DNA of 64,000 nt from Micrasema longulum (lineage: Eukaryota; Arthropoda; Insecta; Trichoptera; Brachycentridae), in NCBI GenBank assembly GCA_022494885.1, contig JAGVSM010003706.1:124001-188000 (forward strand), written 5' to 3'. The position numbers and the translations under genes were made by a program. A model generated the notes under the pieces. It was not told the DNA's origin, searched no databases, and was given only the letters and a program-made list of their open reading frames with translations. Shown piece after piece: positions 58,340 to 64,000 of this stretch; positions within the stretch are counted from its first letter, which is position 1; every line of letters starts with the position of its first letter.

Positions 58340-59308
58340 TACTTTATTTTTTTTTAATGCAGCTAAAACACATAGAATTCTTGTGGAGACTTATGGTGAC
58401 CATGCTCTGTCGGAAACAATATGGATCGGTTTCGACGCTTTAAAAATAATATTTTTAATGTTGAAGATAAAAAAATGCATCGGACGGTCTGAAGACGAAG
58501 AATTGGAAGCATAACTCGATGTAGACCCATGCCAGGGGTGGTATTCTGAACCGCTTTCGCGGCCGTAGAAAACACTTCATCTCGTGTATTTTGTATGTAA
58601 ATACACGAGATAAATGTTTTTCTTCGGCTGTGGGAGCGTTGGCAATACCAGCCCAGATGCAAAATAAACTTGCAGAATCATCGGAAGTTGCTCACCCACC
58701 CAACAGTTAGGAAATTGGGTGCCGTACAAATTGAAGCCGAGAGACGTCGAACGGTTTTTTCTCACATTTAAACAGCTGTTCCAACGATAGAAAAGGAAAT
58801 ATTTTTTCATCGTACCGTGACCGGTGATGAAAGTGGATACAGTACAATAACCCGAAGCTTAGAACATTGCGGGGTAATCCTGGATATGTATCAGCATCGA
58901 CGGCAAAGCCGAATATCCATGGTTCTTAGCTCATGATCTGTATTTGGTGGGATCAGCTGTATGGGAGATCGCTATCGACTACAATTGATGCGCTTGAGCC
59001 GAGCGTTGAAGGAAAAACGTCCGCTATACGCGGAGGGATGCGACTAAGTCATTTTGCAACATGACAATGTTTGGCCACATGTTAGCCACACAAGGCCCGC
59101 CAAAACATCCATGGAAACGCTCAAATGGGATATCCTACCCCAGCTGCCGTATTCACCAGACATAACTCCTACTGGTTACCGCTTGTTCCGATCGATGACT
59201 CATGGCGTGGCTGATCAGCGAATCCATTCTATTGAAGACGCCGAAAATTTAGCTAGATTTTTCGATCGAAATTTCACGAAAAAACAGCGAGAACTTATTG
59301 TAAATTAA
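58340..59308 (+). pseudogene. mariner transposase relic (cecropia-like), split by MITE-P
   Basis: The N-terminal trace LSETMCRDWFRRFKNNN-like and SEDEELEA, DVDPCQ is followed, after the MITE, by KLAESSEVAHPTVRKLG, KWIQYNNPKL, ASTAKPNIHGS, ICIWWDQLYGR and LQHDNVWPHVSHTRPAK with PYSPDITPTGYRLFRSMTHG. These are mariner blocks in order. The third catalytic Asp of the family (P-S-D-Y) is Gly here (P-T-G-Y) and the spacing to the second Asp is two residues longer than DD34D, so it could not cut. The frame shifts several times. Confidence 0.85.
58535..58655. mobile_element. MITE-P copy 2, inserted in mariner
   Basis: GGGGTGGTATTCTGAACCGC pairs with GCGTTGGCAATACCAGCCC, with TTTTGTATGTAAATACACGA at the centre, as in 13652-13745. 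Removing it restores continuity of the mariner coding between DPCQ and KLAESS. Confidence 0.75.
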
Positions 59309-59496
59309 AAATATAAGTTTAAATATATAATAATAATAATTTTAAAATTATGTTCCTCTTCAAACTTCCTTCATAACTTTTACTTAACCCTTATTAATTT
59401 TGTAGGTATCAGCAACTTCGACGCATGACTATACAAACTTATCAGCATCTACGTACAATTCCATCAACTCTTTTTATTTGCAATCGCAATTTTTAA

Positions 59497-59746
59497 AATC
59501 TAATTATCCAACAATGATTATGTCCAAATGCTTGCAGACTGGCTGGATTTCCTCCCTAGGGAGTTGTTCATATTTAAATTTATTTCAACAGAGAGGGAAA
59601 ATTTTTGAGAAGGGGATATGGAAGTGTAAAGTGACCACTTAAACCAGCCAATGACAAGTCATAAGCCCTGTAAATGCCTAGACTTCCATATCCCCTTCTC
59701 GAAAATTTTCCCTCTCTGTTGAAATAAATTTAAATCTAATTATCCA
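59497..59746. mobile_element. Compact FB1 foldback with 14-bp flanking direct repeats
   Basis: Two ~50-bp arms (from AAATTTATTTCAACAGAGAG to GGGGATATGGAAGT and back, near-perfect) enclose the GACCACTTAAACCAGCCAAT module. AATCTAATTATCCA occurs on both sides (59497-59510, 59733-59746), a possible target duplication. Confidence 0.7.
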
Positions 59747-60417
59747 GTTTGACTATACTATTTTTTTGTCCCATTTTTTATTTACTATTTCTTATTTTCA
59801 TATTTTCTGCTAAAATTTATTTAAGTATTTAAAAAAACCTTAACGTAACTTTCCGTTTTTATTTTATATGGTTCTATTTTACTTTCACACCACAGATTTA
59901 CATAACATATTCTAGATTTAGTATACCCACGCACAGGCCATGGCTATGCGGGATTTTTTATTTGAATACGTTTAGTGATATATTTATTAATATTTTAATA
60001 TGAAAATATATATTTAATAAGAAATGTACTATAATGCACACAAAAAAAATGTTCATAAATAATAATAAACACGATTCCAGAATATGCAAGCTACAAAATA
60101 AAATAAAATAATAAGATCTCTACCATATGTGAGAGTATTTTTAGATTCCTTTCTTTAAAAAACAGATTCGAAGTTGTATTGCATATATTTAGAACCCTTT
60201 TCATAAAATAGTTCTCACGTAAAATTGATGGCATCCGATATCCGGGCTCAGGCCGAAGCGCAGGTATGTAGTTCTTTATATTGTTCTAGAATGCAACCCT
60301 TTCCTGATAGTCGACTGTTTTTTTTTGTTAGTGCACTTTATTATTGTAAAGGTTCTGTAGTTCTTTCCCCCTATTTCTAGTCCACTACCTGTGTAAATAC
60401 GAGTATAATGTTTGATT
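59747..60417. other. AT-rich; possible LINE scrap near 60150-60400
   Basis: A minus-strand trace (ARISDAINFT, ELFYEKGSKYMQYNF) resembles the last residues of a LINE protein but is too short to assign. A weak repeat shared with 30500-30560 lies at 59880-59935. Confidence 0.3.
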
Positions 60418-60516
60418 TCGGTTACGGTTCAATTCCCAGCATGGTCGACATAAAATGTTTATTTAAACATGTGTTTTTACACTAAAATGTTTCATAGTAA
60501 GGCTGATAATCTTACC
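60418..60516 (+). repeat. SINE-A head running into the gap
   Basis: GGTTACGGTTCAATTCCCAG CATGGTCGAC is the B-box region. The ATAGTAAGGCTGATAATCTT block stops at the N run. Confidence 0.6.
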
Positions 60517-60616
60517 NNNNNNNNNNNNNNNNNNNNNNNNNNNNNNNNNNNNNNNNNNNNNNNNNNNNNNNNNNNNNNNNNNNNNNNNNNNNNNNNNNNN
60601 NNNNNNNNNNNNNNNN
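60517..60616. other. Assembly gap (100 N)
   Basis: Exactly 100 N, the usual placeholder for a gap of unknown length. Frames spanning it are artefacts. Confidence 0.98.
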
Positions 60617-60920
60617 TCCGAAAAATCACTTCACTTTCACAGCCTCGCACCTCTGCTGGGAGAGCATTCCATGCCATAGGACCTGCGACCGCAAATGCGC
60701 GTTCACTGTATTTAGTGCGCTGTTTGCGTAGAGGTATAATAACTTTTCCTCTCGCCGTAGACGTAGCTGATCTAAGCGTGAGACGCCTGTCTAGTTCATC
60801 TGGAATGCATAGTTCCCTTAGATATTCCGGAGCCGAGTTGTGCAGTGACTTATACATAAGCCAACAGAGTTTGTATTCGACCCTCTGTGGAAAACGTAGC
60901 CAGTGTAGTTCCTAGTTGAT
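60617..60920 (-). pseudogene. CR1/jockey-like LINE C-terminus, cut by gap
   Basis: The minus-strand frame MYKSLHNSAPEYLRELCIPD, RRLTLRSATSTARGKVIIPL and KYSERAFAVAGPMAWNALPA-EVRGC is intact for ~80 residues. The P-x-Y-L...LRS...i-P...GeRAFavagP-x-WN-x-LP order is diagnostic. The final residues lie in the N gap. Confidence 0.85.
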
Positions 60921-61199
60921 ATAACTACAGGATTTTATGAGCAAAGAGATAAATACGGAAGAGAATAAATATTATAATATAATTATATATGTTTGCTTTG
61001 AAATCTTCGGATGATTAATGGAGTATTTTTTCCCCGTGGCGAGATTGTATGGAAGTAGCGAGATTGTATAGAAGTAGCGAAATTCGTAGCAAGAGGAGGG
61101 TAGTGAGAAATTGCAGCGAAACGTACTGACTACGTAGTGAGATTTTTCTACGAAGTTTATTAACCCGAACAATTGTACACATTATATTTATTTATTTTA
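60921..61199. other. No feature seen; GTAGCGA repeats at 61050-61090
   Basis: Short tandem words GGAAGTAGCGAGATTGTAT/AGAAGTAGCGAAATT occur. Confidence 0.4.
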
Positions 61200-61345
61200 T
61201 AAATTGATTGCATAAATAAGTGCAAATTTAATACCGGGGAATCTATATAAAACTAGTGAATTACAAAATGAATACGGAGCGTCCTCTGGTTAGGATAGTC
61301 TCCACCTAATGTGGCTCTGGCTCAGCCTGTTCTAAGATACAGTAT
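61200..61345 (+). repeat. REP3 copy
   Basis: GGGGAATCTATATAAAACTA, GCGTCCTCTGGTTAGGATAG and CAGCCTGTTCTAAGAT match the other two REP3 copies. Confidence 0.55.
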
Positions 61346-61399
61346 TGTGCGAATTAATGGAATAAGAGTAATTTTGGGGAGATGAAATATTTTAAATCA

Positions 61400-61720
61400 G
61401 AAATAGTAAGTTGAACCTCAGAAAAACAAGTTACGAACTTCAACGAGATTTGGCAGCCACTGGGGGGGTGATGATACATGACTCAACAGTACGAAGCAGA
61501 CTCATTTAATCTGGAAGAAAAGCAATTCGACCACTGAAGAAACAACCCCTGACGGCACGTATGATGAAGCAAAGGCTCATTTGGGTTAGAAAATATACCA
61601 AATGGACTGTAAAAGACTGGAGGAAGGTGCTATTTTCAGATGCAATCCACTTTCTCGTGCAGGGATATCGCACAAAATTTGTTGGAAAAAGTGGGGATAA
61701 AAAACTTACTGTGACTCGAA
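61400..61720 (+). pseudogene. Tc1-like transposase fragment
   Basis: Traces read RKAIRPLKKQPLTARMMKQR then LIWVRKYTKWTVKDWRKVLF-SDAIHFLVQGYR and K-F-V-G-K-S-G. This is the Tc1 segment around the first catalytic Asp (W..V..SDE..F). The Asp is present, but the following Glu-Thr reads Ala-Ile. The element is cut shortly after, and neither terminal repeat was found. Confidence 0.8.
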
Positions 61721-62669
61721 GTCGAGCTCAAAGGTAGAACAAGAAGCCGATGGGCGAAAAGAATGCGCGGAAGGGGGGGGAGAGAGAGGGTGTGGGCGGT
61801 CGTCGAATGGTGAATACCCGGACAAAAGGATGCGTTGAAAAGGAAGGACGCGTTTGCTAAATAATGCGAATGAACGTCACGTATTATGGAACGTATAGCT
61901 ACAGGGCAGATAGAAAAATGATGATGGTAAATGCAGACAAATTTATTGACTGTTTCTTATATTTTGCTCTAAAATCCCATTAAAGGATATTTTTTTTCCA
62001 TTACATAATTTAGGTAATTTACAAAAAAAAAAATGTAATTTTAATACTTTTGTTGTCGCAAATAGAACACCCATACAATGACATAACGTTTAAATCTTCA
62101 AATTGGACGTTATGATTATAATACTAATTGCTTTAGGGAGGTTCTATTGTTGTGAATACATTTTATAATATTTACCAAACATTTCTTTTGATATCAACAA
62201 GTTTTTGTAACAATGGTATTATGTTATTCCCGTAAACATTTATAATACGAGGATCGACACACTGCTGGTACTGCTATTGTTGTTAATTTTGATTACATAT
62301 TTCAACTCATACAATTTACAAATTGAACACGGGGATTCAAAAGGAAGGATTTTGATATTATCCAACCAGTTTGGTGCAATGCTCATTTTGATTCTAACCG
62401 GTCCTCAATATTGAAAATGAAACTATTTAAAGACATTTTATTATTCATCATCACTATACTTCTATCCGTCCTCGATAGTGCATAGGGCACAGATACTATA
62501 GAATATTGCAGTGAAATCACTCCCTCCTGAAAATCTTTGAAATTTCAAAGTTATTAATTACTTCAATGTAATCTAGCCACTGTGAAAGGAACTACATTTG
62601 ACAATTATTACAATTCAGACGATGAGAAAGGTAACCTAATTGTCTTTGGAAAGGACAGCACGAAAATAT
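61721..62669. other. No gene; purine-rich patch and SINE-A tail scrap
   Basis: 61770-61800 is a G-rich run. ATTCATCATCACTATACTTC and GTGCATAGGGCAC (62447-62491) look like the minus-strand SINE-A 3' end. Confidence 0.4.
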
Positions 62670-63326
62670 TAACAAACTAAAACAGGGATGGAGAATACCT
62701 TAAATTAGGGAATATGGAAGTCTAGGCATTGACAGGGCTTATGACCTGTCATTGGCTGGTTTAAGTGGTCACTTTACACACTGTGTAACATTCACCATTT
62801 TGCCTATGTTTGAACATCCATATTTCTTCAATTCTTCTTCTATTTGTTGATTTTAGTGAAGTTAAAGAGCTGAAACCTTTATTGTTGCGAAGAAATTCAT
62901 CTGACTGAATTATTTCACATACTAGGCAACGCCTGAAAACAATTTTTCAACTTTTAAACATCTTCTTGGACCAGTTGGTTTCATTACAATATTTGAGTTT
63001 GTCCAAATGTTCGTAGACAAAAGACTGGATTTTACCCCCTCGGAAGTCATTAAGATTAACAAATTACAAAAGGGATGGAGAATACCTTAAATAAGGGAAT
63101 AAATCAACAAATGGAAGAATTGAAGAAATATGGATGTTTAAACATATGCAAAATGGTGAATGTTACACAGTGTGTAAAGTGGCCACTTAAACCAGCCAAT
63201 GACAGGTCATAAGCCCTGTAAATGCCTAGACTTCCATATTCCCTTATTTAAGGTTAATCTTAATGACTCCCAGTAAAATCCAGTTTTATGTCTACGAACA
63301 TTTGGACAAACTCAAATATTGTAACA
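62670..63326. mobile_element. FB1 foldback, compound copy
   Basis: An outer pair (TTACAATATTTGAGTTTGTC at 62985 and its reverse at 63326) encloses GGAGAATACCTTAAATAAGG and the GTGTGTAAAGTGGCCACTTA AACCAGCC module. A further half-element in the opposite sense (62680-62940) abuts it on the left and pairs with 63101-63240. No coding. Confidence 0.75.
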
Positions 63327-63694
63327 AAAACATTAGTTTAGTTCATAGCGAGACATTGACAAATTTTACATAATTTACCAACTATTCTACGCAATCTCTA
63401 AAATACTAGAGTTCCGCAAACACCGGTCAATACTAAGACTTATATGGGTAGCTCTTCTAAACTCCCATTTCTCGATCTAAAAGCACATGAAATAATCTGG
63501 AATTCGTACCATTCTTTATCAAATTTGGATTCTCCACTGGTCTAGTAACGTTTATTAGGCGTCCATCTATGAAACATCTACTATACTTTGTAAAATCGCC
63601 TTTAAAACAAATATTTTCATTTAAAAAAAAAAGCATTTGCGTTCTTACGATTTACCAAATTATTTAAACTTTTGTGATCGGAAAATGGGAATCA
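63327..63694. other. No gene seen
   Basis: AT-rich. Confidence 0.45.
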
Positions 63695-63770
63695 AGCTTT
63701 GGTAGAGAGGGGTTCGAACCTCGGACCTCTGATTCGTGAGTCAGCGACCCCGTATCCGGAACCCGGATTT
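63695..63770 (-). repeat. SINE-C head
   Basis: AGAGAGGGGTTCGAACCTCG GACCTCTGATTCGTGAGTC on the plus strand is the reversed tRNA-like unit with a perfect B box. Confidence 0.7.
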
Positions 63771-63774
63771 CATG

Positions 63775-63845
63775 TCGACTCTTCCGGGAATCGAACCAGG
63801 CACCTCAAGCATGATAGGGGAACGCGCCAACCGCTTAGTATAACT
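63775..63845 (-). repeat. SINE-B head
   Basis: TTCCGGGAATCGAACCAGGC is a reversed B box and AACGCGCCAACCGCTTAGTA a reversed A-box region. It is directly next to the SINE-C head in the same orientation. Confidence 0.6.
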
Positions 63846-64000
63846 AAAAGTCGGACTCTAATATATTAAAAACGCCGTTGTTTCAAATCCGTGCCATTCA
63901 AAAAACAAAATAATAAACTTTAGATTTTGTTATTATTTTTGTATATTTTTTTTTATTGGCCCTATTTCGAAAGAACGGCGCGGCGTTTCAAAATGGCAAA

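Noticed and set aside
60469..60915. Long frames on both strands at the gap
   Set aside because: They run through 100 N, so their length is an artefact. Only the minus-strand part right of the gap is a real LINE trace.

Overview
The window looks like nuclear DNA of an insect, probably a moth or butterfly. It is AT-rich, has no long host reading frame, and is packed with decayed mobile elements. Support for Lepidoptera comes from the many GTAGGTACCTA-type stretches and from a mariner relic with DD37D (maT/mori-type) spacing, but I could not test the species. A 100-N run shows this is a scaffold.

Host content is small. At 2781-2895 and again at 45326-45365 there is an ATG in good context, followed by a short open stretch and a consensus splice donor. 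Both stretches end in the same phase (one base of a split codon), so they fit alternative first coding exons of one + strand gene whose body may lie to the right. A candidate phase-compatible acceptor and exon sits at 46549-46706. If this reading is right, most of the window is the 5' intron of that gene and the ~42 kb between the two starts is filled with repeats. I do not recognise the protein.

Everything else I can name is repeat-derived. (1) Non-LTR retrotransposon 3' ends: LINE-X (4936-5392, 8290-8755 with 10698-11120, 43850-44275), LINE-Y (18331-18687, 30690-30990, 31665-31950, 36349-36430), RTE-like and CR1/jockey-like fragments, and an R1-like piece at 47740-48425. (2) A Penelope-like element at 34085-34815 with a GIY-YIG endonuclease relic between inverted terminal repeats. 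(3) DNA transposons: piggyBac (6483-6960), hAT (8764-10689), mariner (42515-43002, 58340-59308), maT (56961-57877), Tc1 (61400-61720) and a decayed transposase at 54880-55935. (4) Many short terminal-inverted-repeat elements (MITEs). (5) Three tRNA-headed SINE families (A, B, C). (6) An unclassified foldback family (FB1) at six or more sites, and unclassified repeats REP1, REP2 and REP3.

Several nests give insertion order: hAT inside LINE-X with an 8-bp target duplication, LINE-Y inside REP1 with a 10-bp duplication, maT inside another REP1 copy at a TA, and a palindromic MITE inside a mariner transposase. Family labels rest on motifs recognised by eye. Most repeat boundaries are approximate unless a terminal repeat is described.
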